Shown here: one piece after another, positions 1-9,029 of the stretch
How the letters are laid out: every line of letters starts with the position of its first letter
How positions within the stretch are numbered: position 1 is the first letter of the stretch
Assembly: GCA_018668635.1 (NCBI GenBank)
Contig: JABJCN010000139.1
Span: 1 to 43,492 of the forward strand
Length of the DNA stretch: 43,492 nt
Source of the DNA: Opitutia bacterium
GTDB lineage: Bacteria; Verrucomicrobiota; Verrucomicrobiia; Opitutales; JABJCN01
Reading direction: 5' to 3'
The notes under the pieces: generated by a model
The model's database searches: none
Told to the model about the DNA's origin: nothing
What the model saw: the letters and a program-made list of their open reading frames with translations, nothing else
Translations under genes and position numbers: made by a program

Positions 1-909
1 CAAAACGTGTCCTCGGTTACTGAGTGCCAGTGGTATGCCATCGCCATAACCGGCAGTAAGCACTGCAACGCGGGAGTCTCGTTTCAGGCTGTATGTTCGC
101 CCATAACTGATTCCGGTTCCTATCGGTAGATTTTTGACAAGCCCGACTTGTGCATAAAAGCTTAACACCGGTTCCACTATGACGTCTGCCAGGACGGATT
201 CAGGAAAAGGTGGTACTCCAAACTGGAGTAGCCCAACACGGACAGCGTTAATGGGCGATTCGCCACCGAGTGATTTCAGGCTGCTACTACTATCAGAGTG
301 GATAAGCAGTGGGTTGCCTGTCTGTTGCTTTCTGAATTCTGAAGTGGCTTCAAGAAACAGTTGGCGTTGGTTTTCTGTAAAGATACGATCCTGCGGTGCA
401 TCTGAAAAATGAGTATATAAGCCTTCGATGCGCAGGGAGCTCATTGCTGAAACCTTTTGCAGGAGAACTGCGGCTGACTCATGCCATACACCGGAGCGCC
501 CCATGCCTGTGTCAATCTTTACATGGACTGGCATCTGTTTGCCTGTCTTATTTGCAAACAGATTGAAGCGTTCTGCTTCCTCCGTGGTAGAGAGTGTTGC
601 TATAAGGTCATAATCAAGAAGTGCCTCTTCTTCCCCGGGTAACACCGGGCTAAGTACAAGGATTGGCCAACCGCTTCCAATTTCTCGAATCTGCATACCC
701 TCACCAATGTTGGCTACGGCGAACATGTCTGCGCCGCATTGCATCAGTCTTGAAACCACTGGTTGGATTCCGTGTCCATAGGCATCAGCCTTGACTACCG
801 CCACATATTTGAGCCCTCCAGGTAGACCGGATTGAATATGCCTCAAGTTGCGCTCGAGGGCAGCCAGGTCGATATCTGCCCAGCACCTTGCTTGTGGTTG
901 AGGAGGCAT
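1..909 (-). CDS. alr: Alanine racemase, C-terminus beyond window edge
   Basis: Interconverts L- and D-alanine with pyridoxal phosphate, supplying D-alanine for peptidoglycan in the cytoplasm. The reverse strand stays open from an ATG at 909 to base 1 (303 codons). It carries the PLP-lysine motif VVKADAYGHG about 30-45 residues in, a VKIDTGMGRSG segment, and near the edge a GISYGRTY and AGYGDG region typical of the second domain, where the catalytic tyrosine lies. The ATG at 909 is chosen because a TAG lies eight codons upstream in the same frame. It is the third gene of a co-directional run after rpoN and tsaB, 23 bp below the tsaB stop. Roughly 60-70 C-terminal residues should lie outside the window, given a usual family length near 370. 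Identity is secure; only the terminus is missing. Confidence 0.95.
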   Translation of the reverse strand, partial: MPPQPQARCWADIDLAALERNLRHIQSGLPGGLKYVAVVKADAYGHGIQPVVSRLMQCGADMFAVANIGEGMQIREIGSGWPILVLSPVLPGEEEALLDYDLIATLSTTEEAERFNLFANKTGKQMPVHVKIDTGMGRSGVWHESAAVLLQKVSAMSSLRIEGLYTHFSDAPQDRIFTENQRQLFLEATSEFRKQQTGNPLLIHSDSSSSLKSLGGESPINAVRVGLLQFGVPPFPESVLADVIVEPVLSFYAQVGLVKNLPIGTGISYGRTYSLKRDSRVAVLTAGYGDGIPLALSNRGHVL

Positions 910-932
910 GTTAATATAAGATTTTACTTGGT

Positions 933-1610
933 CTACCGGTGCCTTCCGGGAGTCCATTTCTTGAAGGTGGGCTTGCCGAGATTAAATAATTCAGGTTGGT
1001 CTACTTCCCTGAAGAGTCCGGGAGTTGCGAGTGCTTTTGGCAGCCCATTCAGATTCGTTGAAACCGGCAGGAAGTGAGTCGGAGGGTGGGTCGAGAATTT
1101 CCGTTGCTTGATATGGTAGACCGGGCCTTTTAGCTCAAGAACCTCCTCATCAGTTAGGGTATTCATTTCTCCGGCAGTGACCACGAAATTCTTTTTGTGT
1201 TTCAAGTGGAACCAGTTGCCTTTTTTCCATTGTCCAACAAGGGAGAAGGAGTCCGGCGTTTCCACGTCTTCTGCCAGAAGAATGGCGTGGAGAGGAAGGC
1301 TTCGGCATGCGTATAAAGGTATTTTGGGTCGCAATGTTTTCCACGTTTTAAGGGCCATGGCACTGATTCTTAATCCGAGGGATGAACCAGGACCCTCACA
1401 GTAGTGGATGTCATCTACATCTTCGAAAGCCAACCCCTCTGATCTGAGGCAAGTCTTCAGACCATTAAAAAGGGAGTCCAGGGCATTTGTTTCAGAGATA
1501 ATATGTGTCAGGATTTGGTCGTCATGAATGAGTGCTACACTTGTTTCGCGCGCACTGGTATCCAGCCAGAGGGAGGTGACTCCTTCAGTATCCTGGGACT
1601 TGACTTTCAC
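933..1610 (-). CDS. tsaB: tRNA threonylcarbamoyladenosine protein TsaB
   Basis: TsaB is the non-catalytic ASKHA-fold partner of TsaD in making the t6A37 modification of ANN-decoding tRNAs. The 225-residue product starts with a LDTSARETSVALI phosphate-1-like segment. It has the family signature GPGSSLGLRIS (usually GPGSFTGLRIG) around residues 73-84, in the usual place for a TsaB. The C-terminal half is divergent, as is common. The start is GTG (1608-1610), 2 bp after the rpoN stop, so translation is probably coupled. Placement between rpoN and alr is a housekeeping arrangement; tsaB next to alr/rim-type genes is common. Other YeaZ-like proteases are the only alternative and are the same family. 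Confidence 0.88.
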   Translation of the reverse strand: MKVKSQDTEGVTSLWLDTSARETSVALIHDDQILTHIISETNALDSLFNGLKTCLRSEGLAFEDVDDIHYCEGPGSSLGLRISAMALKTWKTLRPKIPLYACRSLPLHAILLAEDVETPDSFSLVGQWKKGNWFHLKHKKNFVVTAGEMNTLTDEEVLELKGPVYHIKQRKFSTHPPTHFLPVSTNLNGLPKALATPGLFREVDQPELFNLGKPTFKKWTPGRHR

Positions 1611-1612
1611 GC

Positions 1613-3163
1613 TCAGTCGTATTGGCGACGGAGGTTGGTGGGAAGAACACCTATTTCCTCCCGGTATTTGGCGACAGTCCTTCTTGCAATTTTTATGTCA
1701 CTCTTTGCAAGCAGGTTGGCGATGGCCTGATCGCTGAGGGGTTTCACCGGATTCTCCCCTTCAATGATCTTTGCGATGCTATCCTTGACACTCCTGTTTG
1801 AGATGGATTCTCCCGCAGCGTTCTCGTAACCGGCGGTAAAGAAGTATTTAAATGGGAAGGTCCCATGAGGAGTTTCCAGATACTTATTTGCGATAGCACG
1901 ACTCACCGTGGTTTCGTGAACATCTATAGATTCAGCCACCTGATTCATTGTTAGTGGTTTCAATGCCGAGACACCTTCCTCGAAGAAGTCTTTCTGGAAC
2001 TTGAGAATCTCGTTAGAGATACGCTTGATGGTTTGCTGGCGCTGTTCTATACTACCCATTAGAAACTTGCCTGAACGCATGCGCTCCTGAATGTAGTCTT
2101 TTTCCTTTTTTGAAAGGGTGCCCTTGGCAATCAACTGCTTGTAGATGGGGTTGATGCGAAGACGAGGAATATAGTCATTGTTAATATTGATGACCCACTT
2201 GTTCCCATCCCACTCGATTTGGGCATCCGGAGAGATGGAACTGTTGGTATCTGCGCGAAACCGGCTGCCTGGGTTGGGGTCCAGTTCTGCAATGTGTTCG
2301 ATTACTTCCTGTATTTCATCCTTTGATATGCCGATCTTGCGGGCTAGTTCAGGAATGCGTCTTCTCAATAATAGATCCATCCATTTGTCTATGATCTTGT
2401 AAGCCGGTGAGTCTTGCTCTCCACGGAGAGACAATTGAAAAAGGAGGCATTCCCGAATATCTTCACTGCCTATGCCTGGGGGGTCAAAGTTTCGAAGGAT
2501 TTCCCTTGCTTCCTTCATTGTTGCAAGGGGCATGCTTGATAAAAGGGCAACATCTGATAGGGGAGAGGTGAGAAACCCTCGATCATCAAGACTTCCAATT
2601 AGAAAGCGTATTGCCTCCAATTCCTTTTCTCCGCAGTCAGAGAATTCAGCTTGCTCCATCAAGTGTTCTTGAAGGGATGTTTCCGAGACCAGTGAGTCGA
2701 AGAAATACTGGCGGCGTTTTTCTGCCTCGTTTGAATATTCCGATGTCTGGCTTTCTTGGCGATAATACTCCTGCCACTCCTCGTCCAGTTTGGTAAAGAC
2801 CTCGAAGTCGTCAGAGAAATCAATTTCCTCAGAGTTTGAGGACTCCTCTTTTTCGTTTGCGCCCTCTGAAGTCTCATTGTTTTCAGGAGTATCAATTGAG
2901 GGTTCAGCTTGAGATGAATCTGAGTTGTCTGCCGGGTTGGTATCATCTCCGGACTCGGTGCTTTTCCCGTTGAGGCGCTCCTCCAAGCTAACGGTCTCCA
3001 TAGGAAGTTCCTCGAGCGCCGGATTTGTCTCGAGTTCCTCCATGATGGTCGATCGAAGGTCCAGAGTCGCAACCTGAAGAATCTTTAAGGACTGCCGCAG
3101 TTGCGGCGCCAAGACCATGGTTTGAACCTGCTTTTGTTGTTGCTGCAGTCCTTGTGTTGCCAT
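1613..3163 (-). CDS. rpoN: RNA polymerase sigma-54 factor
   Basis: Sigma-54 directs RNA polymerase to -24/-12 promoters that need AAA+ activators. The 516-residue protein has the expected layout: a glutamine-rich region I with QTMVLAPQLRQSLKILQ (about 14-30), an acidic low-complexity region II (about 55-130), a core-binding region, a helix-turn-helix near MNQVAESIDVHETTVSRAI, and the RpoN box ARRTVAKYRE at 493-502. Length is slightly above the usual 470-500 because of the acidic linker. It follows a Ser/Thr kinase gene by 38 bp and precedes tsaB by 2 bp, all on one strand. No Shine-Dalgarno is visible before the ATG. I saw no convincing -24/-12 promoter or enhancer-binding protein in this window, so its targets lie elsewhere. 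Confidence 0.97.
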   Translation of the reverse strand: MATQGLQQQQKQVQTMVLAPQLRQSLKILQVATLDLRSTIMEELETNPALEELPMETVSLEERLNGKSTESGDDTNPADNSDSSQAEPSIDTPENNETSEGANEKEESSNSEEIDFSDDFEVFTKLDEEWQEYYRQESQTSEYSNEAEKRRQYFFDSLVSETSLQEHLMEQAEFSDCGEKELEAIRFLIGSLDDRGFLTSPLSDVALLSSMPLATMKEAREILRNFDPPGIGSEDIRECLLFQLSLRGEQDSPAYKIIDKWMDLLLRRRIPELARKIGISKDEIQEVIEHIAELDPNPGSRFRADTNSSISPDAQIEWDGNKWVININNDYIPRLRINPIYKQLIAKGTLSKKEKDYIQERMRSGKFLMGSIEQRQQTIKRISNEILKFQKDFFEEGVSALKPLTMNQVAESIDVHETTVSRAIANKYLETPHGTFPFKYFFTAGYENAAGESISNRSVKDSIAKIIEGENPVKPLSDQAIANLLAKSDIKIARRTVAKYREEIGVLPTNLRRQYD

Positions 3164-3201
3164 GTCAGGAAATTCTTTGGTTGGAATATATGAACGAGTG
3201 G

Positions 3202-4152
3202 TTATTCTGCCTTTTCGCTCATTCCATCAAGATAAGTGGCTAACTTTTCATTGGTCGGTCCATAGCCATCACTGTAGATATATTTTTCCAGTTCCTCCAG
3301 CATTTCGGCCGCGGTCTGGAAACGTTCGTCTCGATCTTTGGCAAGCGACTTTAGCAGTATTTGGTTCAGTCTTTCGTCAATGTCTTCGCGGTATTCCTTA
3401 AAATCCGGGGTCTCAAGGCTACGAATATTTTCGCGCGTCGCGGAGGATTCTTCCTCCTCGGATTCAAAAATATTATATAAAAGTAGGAGTTCAGCCAAGA
3501 CAATGCCACAGGCAAAGAGGTCGGCTCGGGCGTCTGTTATCTCACGTCTGGCTTGCTCTGGAGATAGATATGCATCCTTGCCCACCACAGTATGACCTTC
3601 CTCATTGTACATCAGGTCCAATGCCTTGGCTATGCCGAAATCTGTCAACTTTACATCCCCCTCGCGGGCAATCATTATGTTGCGTGGACCTACATCTCGA
3701 TGGACTATCCCCAATAGTCGTCCATCCCTTCCACATTTCTGGTGGGCGTAGGACAGTCCGCGGCAGATGCGTGAGACAATAAAAACCGCCAGATCGACAG
3801 GCATATAGACTTCCTTCTCGATATGCATTTGAAGGAATTGCGCCAGATTGATGCCGTTGATAAATTCCATTGTCATGTAATATTGACCGGACATCTCGCC
3901 GAGGTGGTATGTTTGAACAATATTTGTATGGATCAGGTCTGCGACCAACTTGGCTTCACCCATGAAGTTGCCCTTAAACTCCTCAATGGCAGAATATTCT
4001 TCACGGATTAGTTTAAGCGCCACCACCTTGCGGAAGTCCCCTGTGCCGTGCTGTAATGCTTCGTAGACAACCCCCATGCCACCTTCTGCGATCGTGGAGA
4101 TCAATTCAAGACGAAGTTCATCAAATATATGCTTGGCTTGCACGCTATCCAT
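3202..4152 (-). CDS. Hanks-type Ser/Thr protein kinase, soluble
   Basis: A bacterial eukaryotic-like kinase of 316 residues that is essentially only a kinase domain. Visible elements are the glycine loop GGMGVVY (24-30), the ATP-anchoring lysine K47 in VALKLI, E66, the catalytic HRD (151-153), DFG (171-173) and the SPE motif (197-199). No transmembrane helix or sensor domain follows, so it should be cytoplasmic and probably receives its signal from a partner. The catalytic loop reads HRDVGPRN: the usual lysine two residues after the catalytic Asp is glycine, a change also met as HRDVSP in other bacterial kinases. It lies directly upstream of rpoN on the same strand and is divergent from the Fe-S gene at 4299. 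Substrate unknown. Confidence 0.92.
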   Translation of the reverse strand: MDSVQAKHIFDELRLELISTIAEGGMGVVYEALQHGTGDFRKVVALKLIREEYSAIEEFKGNFMGEAKLVADLIHTNIVQTYHLGEMSGQYYMTMEFINGINLAQFLQMHIEKEVYMPVDLAVFIVSRICRGLSYAHQKCGRDGRLLGIVHRDVGPRNIMIAREGDVKLTDFGIAKALDLMYNEEGHTVVGKDAYLSPEQARREITDARADLFACGIVLAELLLLYNIFESEEEESSATRENIRSLETPDFKEYREDIDERLNQILLKSLAKDRDERFQTAAEMLEELEKYIYSDGYGPTNEKLATYLDGMSEKAE

Positions 4153-4298
4153 TGATGGATAAATTTACATAAAATTCAAGCATCAAAATCAATTATGCAT
4201 GAAACCTGCTTGCCTGAATTTGTTTATTAAGGCCAAGGCCTTGAGGTATACATTTTACCGTCTTGCCATTTCATGGATTATCATGCAGGATTGGCATC

Positions 4299-4616
4299 AT
4301 GATAACACTTACCGAAAGTGCAGCAGATAAAATCCGGGATTTGAAGAAAGAGAACCCTGAGCAGGACCAATTTATGCGCATCAGCGTTGAGACTGGTGGT
4401 TGTTCCGGCATGGAATATGCCATGAGTTTTTCGGATCGAAAGTCTGATGATGAAGTTATTGAATCCAATGGTGTTCAGATTCTCATCGACTCCATCAGCC
4501 TTACGTATCTTGAAGGGACGGAGGTTCATTTTGACGACGGGCTTCATGGAAAGGGTTTTGAAATTAGTAATCCCAATGCGCAGAATACTTGCGGTTGTGG
4601 ACGTTCCTTCAATTAA
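4299..4616 (+). CDS. A-type Fe-S cluster insertion protein (ErpA/IscA/HesB family)
   Basis: Small carrier (105 residues) that receives and passes Fe-S clusters to apoproteins. It has the three conserved cysteines: C35 in TGGCSG, and C98 and C100 in the C-terminal TCGCG. The length is normal for the family. The reading frame stays open upstream to 4263, but MITLTESAADKI is the usual A-type N-terminus, so the ATG at 4299 is chosen. Bases 4153-4298 separate it from the divergent kinase and must hold both promoters; a TATACAT at about 4245-4251 is a possible -10. ErpA and IscA cannot be told apart from this sequence alone. Possible clients in the window are the NsrR-like regulator and the cysteine-rich ferrochelatase. 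Confidence 0.93.
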   Translation: MITLTESAADKIRDLKKENPEQDQFMRISVETGGCSGMEYAMSFSDRKSDDEVIESNGVQILIDSISLTYLEGTEVHFDDGLHGKGFEISNPNAQNTCGCGRSFN

Positions 4617-4648
4617 TTTCAGTCGTTCCTGAGTCACTCAAGTTGCAG

Positions 4649-5173
4649 ATGAACAACTTGATTTCTGCCGAACTCAACATTTTACCGAATTACTTTTCAG
4701 GTTTCTACGTCTATGGTTTGGGTGCTTTGGTGCTGCTGGCATTACTTCTGATTATTAAATTTATATTTTGCCGTGATCGTTACCCTTATGCTGCGCGGGA
4801 TGAACTTTTCACCAAGTCTGAACAAAAATTCCTGACTGTTCTTGATGAGGCTGTTGGTGGAAATTGCCGTATTTTTGGACAGGTCCGCCTTGCAGATGTA
4901 ATCCATGTTCGAAAAGGTCTTGATCATAAATCTTGGGGACGTGCATTTGCCAAGATTCGTGCCAAGCATCTGGACTTCGTTCTCTGTGACCCCCAAACTC
5001 TTGCCATCCTTTGTGCCATCGAGTTGGATGACTCCTCCCATGATCGCCCCGATCGCCGCCAACGCGACTATTTTCTGAATCATGCAATGCAGGCAGCAGG
5101 TGTGCCTTTGCACCGATTCCCGGTCCGAAAGTCCTATGATGCCAGTGAAATCCGGCGAAATGTGATGGGGTAG
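4649..5173 (+). CDS. DUF2726 membrane-anchored protein
   Basis: A 174-residue protein with one N-terminal transmembrane segment (about residues 17-40) and a cytoplasmic domain beginning FTKSEQKFLTVLDEA. That domain, with FGQVRLADVI, the DFVLCDP stretch and the IELDDSSH stretch, matches DUF2726. This domain resembles restriction-endonuclease-like (PD-(D/E)XK) folds: D136 in DFVLCD-type strands and the E/D of AIELDD could form the acidic site, but catalysis is unproven. ATG 4649 is preferred to an upstream start at 4589, which would overlap the Fe-S gene. Its stop is 4 bp from the convergent stop of the mechanosensitive channel. Function unknown. Confidence 0.78.
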   Translation: MNNLISAELNILPNYFSGFYVYGLGALVLLALLLIIKFIFCRDRYPYAARDELFTKSEQKFLTVLDEAVGGNCRIFGQVRLADVIHVRKGLDHKSWGRAFAKIRAKHLDFVLCDPQTLAILCAIELDDSSHDRPDRRQRDYFLNHAMQAAGVPLHRFPVRKSYDASEIRRNVMG

Positions 5174-5177
5174 GGCT

Positions 5178-6491
5178 TCATTGATCTAGAATTTCATTCT
5201 TGTTCGCGAGAAGTGCCATGTCATGACCGGAAGGCTTTTGGTAGGGTTGAAGACCGAACTCCGGAAGAACGGCGAGAAGGTGGTCGAATATGTCGCCCTG
5301 AATAGCCTCGTAGTTGACCCAAGCAATATCATTCGTGAATACATAGAGTTCAATCGCAACCCCTTCCGGTCCCGGGGCTAACTGGCGGACGAGGAACGTC
5401 ATGCCATCCTGATGAATCTTGGGGTTATTCCGGAGGTAGGCAACGCAGTAGGCACGAAAAGTCCCGATGTTGGTCAATCGGCGACCGTTCGCAAGGATCG
5501 ACAGGTCTGCATCCAGGTTGTTATTGTGCTCTTGCACTTCCTCAAGCTTGGTCTGGAGATAAGGTTTCAGTATTTCAAGGGCCTTAAACTTTTCGAGTTG
5601 TGCTTCATCGGTAAACTCTATGGTGCGCATATCAATTTGGATTGCCCGCTTGATGCGACGTCCACCTGACTCCTGCATGCCACGCCAGTTCTTGAATGAA
5701 CCTGTAACCAGTTCATGGGTCGGGATGGTGGAAATTGTCTTGTCCCAATTCTGGACCCTTACGGAGTTGAGGTTGACTTCCAGGACATCCCCATCCGCAC
5801 CATGCTTTGGCATTTCAATCCAGTCTCCTTTTTGCACCATGTTGTTTAGTGATAACTGGAACCCGGCCACCAACCCCATCAGGCTGTCCTTGAATACAAG
5901 CATGAGGACTGCGGTAAGGGCACCAAGACCGGATAGGATCGCCACCGGGCTTTTTCCAAAGGAGTAGGCGATTATGAAGATGATACCGATGAAGTAGGCG
6001 ATCAGCTTCAGGGCCTGGGTGATACCTCGCAGCGGCAGTTTTGCGGCGTGCTTCTTTCCTTCGACGGAAGTGTTGATGGCGTTGAGGGTTGCATCAATCA
6101 CAAGCAGGATGATGACTACCAGATAGATGCTGACGAAAGTGGTGGCAAAATCGAGCAGGCGACTTACCGGCAGCAATTCCTCAAACTTTCCGTTTCCATC
6201 AATACCGTGGACTGCTCCAAAAAACGGTCGGGAGAGCGCCTGCACGACAAGTGCCGGAGCCAAATGAGAAATTCGTGCAAGAACTTTATTTTCTATCAGG
6301 ACATCATCCCAAGTGAACTTGGTTTTCTTGATGATATTAGTAAAGGCTCGTATCACACATGCCCTGGTGATCCAAGTCGCCAGAAAGGCCAGAACAAGGA
6401 TAGACACGATGCCTAATCCACGATAGGTCAGTTCCGTGGTCAAACCGGGTATGGGGTGCTCGCTAAGGAATTTATAGATCGTTGATGTCAT
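5178..6491 (-). CDS. MscS-family mechanosensitive channel (YbdG/MscM type)
   Basis: Inner-membrane channel that opens under membrane tension and releases solutes in hypo-osmotic shock. The 437-residue protein has about five hydrophobic segments (roughly 25-45, 75-93, 113-137, 157-177 and 182-200). The last one runs into the pore helix GLGALTAVLMLVFKD, followed by the MscS beta domain containing KGDWIEM. The segment FKNWRGMQESGGRR near residue 266 is characteristic of the YbdG miniconductance subgroup rather than MscS itself, and the length agrees. It converges on the DUF2726 gene and is followed upstream by a 387-bp gap before the uronate operon. Family certain, subgroup likely. Confidence 0.92.
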   Translation of the reverse strand: MTSTIYKFLSEHPIPGLTTELTYRGLGIVSILVLAFLATWITRACVIRAFTNIIKKTKFTWDDVLIENKVLARISHLAPALVVQALSRPFFGAVHGIDGNGKFEELLPVSRLLDFATTFVSIYLVVIILLVIDATLNAINTSVEGKKHAAKLPLRGITQALKLIAYFIGIIFIIAYSFGKSPVAILSGLGALTAVLMLVFKDSLMGLVAGFQLSLNNMVQKGDWIEMPKHGADGDVLEVNLNSVRVQNWDKTISTIPTHELVTGSFKNWRGMQESGGRRIKRAIQIDMRTIEFTDEAQLEKFKALEILKPYLQTKLEEVQEHNNNLDADLSILANGRRLTNIGTFRAYCVAYLRNNPKIHQDGMTFLVRQLAPGPEGVAIELYVFTNDIAWVNYEAIQGDIFDHLLAVLPEFGLQPYQKPSGHDMALLANKNEILDQ

Positions 6492-6878
6492 GAACTGTTA
6501 GCAAATGGGAGAATTGAATAGGCAGACAAGAAGAAACTTTCGAGAAACGGTAATGGAAAAGCTTTATCAGGAATGGGTTGGGAGTGTGAGATAGATTATC
6601 CACACAATGATTTAGAGAGTATTTTTAAAGTAATTTTACCACATGCAATAACTGAAACCTGCGTTGATCAATGAGTATTGAATACCTCTTCAACTATACA
6701 AATATTCGCTTTTCTTCAGTCTACTAAGAGAAATCTTTTCCATATTTCCTGCAAGCATCGAGTGATCATATTATCAATATAGCTTGAAAGGGAAACGGGG
6801 AGGGCTAGTAAAGTCATCGTTACAGCATAATATATGGAGCCCGTTTCCCCTGATACTGCACTCACTTTATTATAACAT
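6492..6878. other. 387-bp intergenic region upstream of the uronate operon
   Basis: No credible coding sequence. AT-rich DNA separates the divergent channel gene from the six-gene sugar-acid operon. It holds the perfect inverted repeat described at 6790-6849. A CATAAT at 6826-6831 inside the repeat and a TATAAC at 6871-6876, very near the start codon, are possible -10 elements. No well-spaced -35 is visible for either. Confidence 0.6.
6790..6849. promoter_or_regulatory. Perfect 10-bp inverted repeat flanking putative operon promoter
   Basis: GGGAAACGGG at 6790-6799 is exactly mirrored by CCCGTTTCCC at 6840-6849, with a 40-bp spacer. The second arm ends 29 bp before the first start codon of the uronate operon. 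The GAAACG/CGTTTC cores resemble LacI/GalR-family half-sites, so paired operators around a promoter are plausible. No regulator gene is adjacent. It could also form a long-loop hairpin in the leader RNA. Confidence 0.5.
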
Positions 6879-7853
6879 ATGAAAAAAATCCTCCTGACCA
6901 CCACATCATTTCAAGATACTCCGGGAGAGCATCACCACTTGCTTGAGGATGCGGGTTTTGATATTATTTGCGAACGTGGTCCTCTTTCAGAGGAGCGAAT
7001 GCTTGAATTGGTGGGCGACTTTGATGCTTTCCTTTGTGGAGATGATGTTATCTCCGAGGCTGTTATTGAAAAGTCTCTTCCAAAATTGAAGGTCATCTCC
7101 AAATATGGGATCGGACTCGACAAAGTGGATGTTGCCCATGCAACGGAAAGGAACATTCCCGTGACCTTTTGCCCTGGGGTCAACCATACTACCGTTGCCG
7201 AGCACACATTTGCCCTGCTTCTTGCACTGGTGAGATATTTGCCCACCTCTGTCCAGCATACTCGTAGTGGTCGGTGGACACGATTGACCGGTAACGAGAT
7301 CCTTGGGAAGACAATTGGGATCGTGGGTTTGGGCCGTATTGGGAAGGAAGTTGCAATTCGGGCTAATGCATTTGGGATGAAAATCCTTGGTCATGACATC
7401 TATTGGGATTCTGATTTCGCCGAGGCTCATGGCATTGAGCGTTGCGAGAACTTGGATTCACTGCTTTCTGCTGCCGATATTGTATCTCTGCACACCAATC
7501 TGTCTCCTGAGACCCATAACATGATCAACGGCGAATCGCTCGCTAATATGAAAGATGGAGTTCTCATCCTGAACTGCGCCCGGGGAGAACTTGTGGAAAC
7601 CGGCGCCATGGTGGATGCCCTTGAAAATGGCAAGGTTGGCGGTTATGGTACGGACGTTCTGGATGAGGAACCACCTCCACCTGACCATCCACTGCTTAAA
7701 TCCCCCCGGACCTTGGTAACGCCACACATCGGTTCCCGTACTTACGAATCAGTCGGGCGGCAGGCAAAGATGGCTGCGGAAAATCTAATCCTTGCCTTGC
7801 GCGGTGAAAAGCCCCTTGCCCAGGCTAACGATGCTCCACTTCCTCCTGCATAA
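6879..7853 (+). CDS. D-2-hydroxyacid dehydrogenase (phosphoglycerate dehydrogenase-like)
   Basis: NAD-dependent oxidoreductase of the D-isomer 2-hydroxyacid dehydrogenase family, 324 residues. The nucleotide-binding loop is GLGRIG at 150-155. The catalytic triad is R235 in NCARGE, E264 in LDEEPP and H283 in TPHIGS. There is no ACT or regulatory C-terminal domain, so it resembles short SerA-like or glyoxylate/hydroxypyruvate reductases rather than full-length SerA. As first gene of the uronate operon it more likely handles a sugar-acid-derived 2-hydroxy/2-keto acid than serine biosynthesis; that is inference. The ATG is preceded by 20 bases without a G and no Shine-Dalgarno. Confidence 0.88.
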   Translation: MKKILLTTTSFQDTPGEHHHLLEDAGFDIICERGPLSEERMLELVGDFDAFLCGDDVISEAVIEKSLPKLKVISKYGIGLDKVDVAHATERNIPVTFCPGVNHTTVAEHTFALLLALVRYLPTSVQHTRSGRWTRLTGNEILGKTIGIVGLGRIGKEVAIRANAFGMKILGHDIYWDSDFAEAHGIERCENLDSLLSAADIVSLHTNLSPETHNMINGESLANMKDGVLILNCARGELVETGAMVDALENGKVGGYGTDVLDEEPPPPDHPLLKSPRTLVTPHIGSRTYESVGRQAKMAAENLILALRGEKPLAQANDAPLPPA

Positions 7854-7896
7854 CGATAATTCCTTCTTCAATCCTTATCCAATTTCTCTCAAACAC

Positions 7897-8991
7897 ATGA
7901 GTCAGCCTTACCATATCATCGATCGCCAGACTCACGACTCGCTCGTGAGTGCAGCCTATAAATTTCGTGGATATACTGATGAGGAGGCACAATATGGCGC
8001 AAAATTTGCCGCACTTGCTGCAACTCATGGCATCCGCACCCACAATGCGCTTAAGGCCTTGCACCTTGACCACCTTTTTGGATCTGTAACTGGTGGTTGC
8101 GTACCGGGCGTGGAGATCGAAAAGAAAGCGGTTCGTTTCAAGGGATCGGAAACTTGGAATGCCCACAAGAAGCTTGGGCAGGCCGTTGCTTATAAAGCTA
8201 TGGATACCTGCATGCAATTGGCTGAAGAATACGGTATTGGCCAAGTCGCAGTGGATAATACATTTCATTATCTTTGGGGTGGTGGCTACGCATTATATGC
8301 TGCCCAGAAAGGATATATTGCATACACAAACTGCACCGCCACTCTTGCCGAGGTGGTGCCTTTTGGAGGTAAAACACCGACCCTGGGTACAAATCCTCAT
8401 ACATGGGCATTCCCGACTTCTTCTGCAATCGGGTTTGATATTCTGGTAGACTGGGCAACTTCTGTGGTTGCCATGGGACGCGTCCAGCAATTTGCCCGTG
8501 AAGGAACCCCCCTCCCTCCAAATGCTGCCGTGGATGCGGATGGTAACCCAACAACCAATGCTTCCATGGCCAAGGCTTTAATGCCATTTGGAGCGCACAA
8601 GGGTTATGGCCTCGGCCTCATTAATGAACTGGTTGGTGCCTTTATCGGAGGGTCACTGCCGACTCTGCGAGGTCGGCACATGGATGATGATGAAAAGCAA
8701 ACCACTTGCTTTTACTTTCAGGTCATCCATCCAGACGCTCTTTCTTGCGGTGACTTTGCACAGAACCGTGACCAGGTTGCCAACATTAAGTCAGTTATTG
8801 CTGATATTCTGGCTCCCGGGAATGAGTCCTGCCTTCTTCCCGGGCAGATGGAAGCTGAATTTGCTCTTCGCACAAAATCTGCCGGCGGTCTTCTTTTTAC
8901 AGCAAAGGAAGTCGACGCCTTCAACGAAATCGCAGATGAGTGTGGACAGCCTCAATGGAATTCATCCACTTTCCCAATGGAATCCTCCTGA
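7897..8991 (+). CDS. Ldh_2-family (malate/L-lactate/2,3-diketogulonate) dehydrogenase
   Basis: A 364-residue member of the Ldh_2 family (YiaK, AllD, ComC, YlbC), NAD(P)H-dependent oxidoreductases unrelated to the Rossmann lactate dehydrogenases. Family traits seen are THGIRTHNA with the catalytic His near residue 48, TLGTNPHTWAFP (YiaK-like GTNP motif), and GAHKGYGLGLINELV. Length is typical (about 330-370). The frame stays open upstream into the previous gene, but the ATG at 7897 gives the usual N-terminus. In sugar-acid context a YiaK-like 2-keto-gulonate reductase is attractive, but malate or ureidoglycolate dehydrogenase activities occur in the same family, so substrate is open. Second gene of the operon, 43 bp after the first. 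Confidence 0.85.
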   Translation: MSQPYHIIDRQTHDSLVSAAYKFRGYTDEEAQYGAKFAALAATHGIRTHNALKALHLDHLFGSVTGGCVPGVEIEKKAVRFKGSETWNAHKKLGQAVAYKAMDTCMQLAEEYGIGQVAVDNTFHYLWGGGYALYAAQKGYIAYTNCTATLAEVVPFGGKTPTLGTNPHTWAFPTSSAIGFDILVDWATSVVAMGRVQQFAREGTPLPPNAAVDADGNPTTNASMAKALMPFGAHKGYGLGLINELVGAFIGGSLPTLRGRHMDDDEKQTTCFYFQVIHPDALSCGDFAQNRDQVANIKSVIADILAPGNESCLLPGQMEAEFALRTKSAGGLLFTAKEVDAFNEIADECGQPQWNSSTFPMESS

Positions 8992-9029
8992 GTTATCTAC
9001 ATCTGAGCATCCGCCAATTTACTATTCCC

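Noticed and set aside
2780-3000. Low-complexity acidic stretch in rpoN considered as an insertion
   Set aside because: Region II of sigma-54 is normally acidic and variable in length; the frame is continuous and flanked by conserved regions.
6790-6849. Reading the inverted repeat as an intrinsic terminator
   Set aside because: The 40-base loop and the lack of a T run after the second arm do not fit a terminator, and no gene ends just before it on the plus strand.
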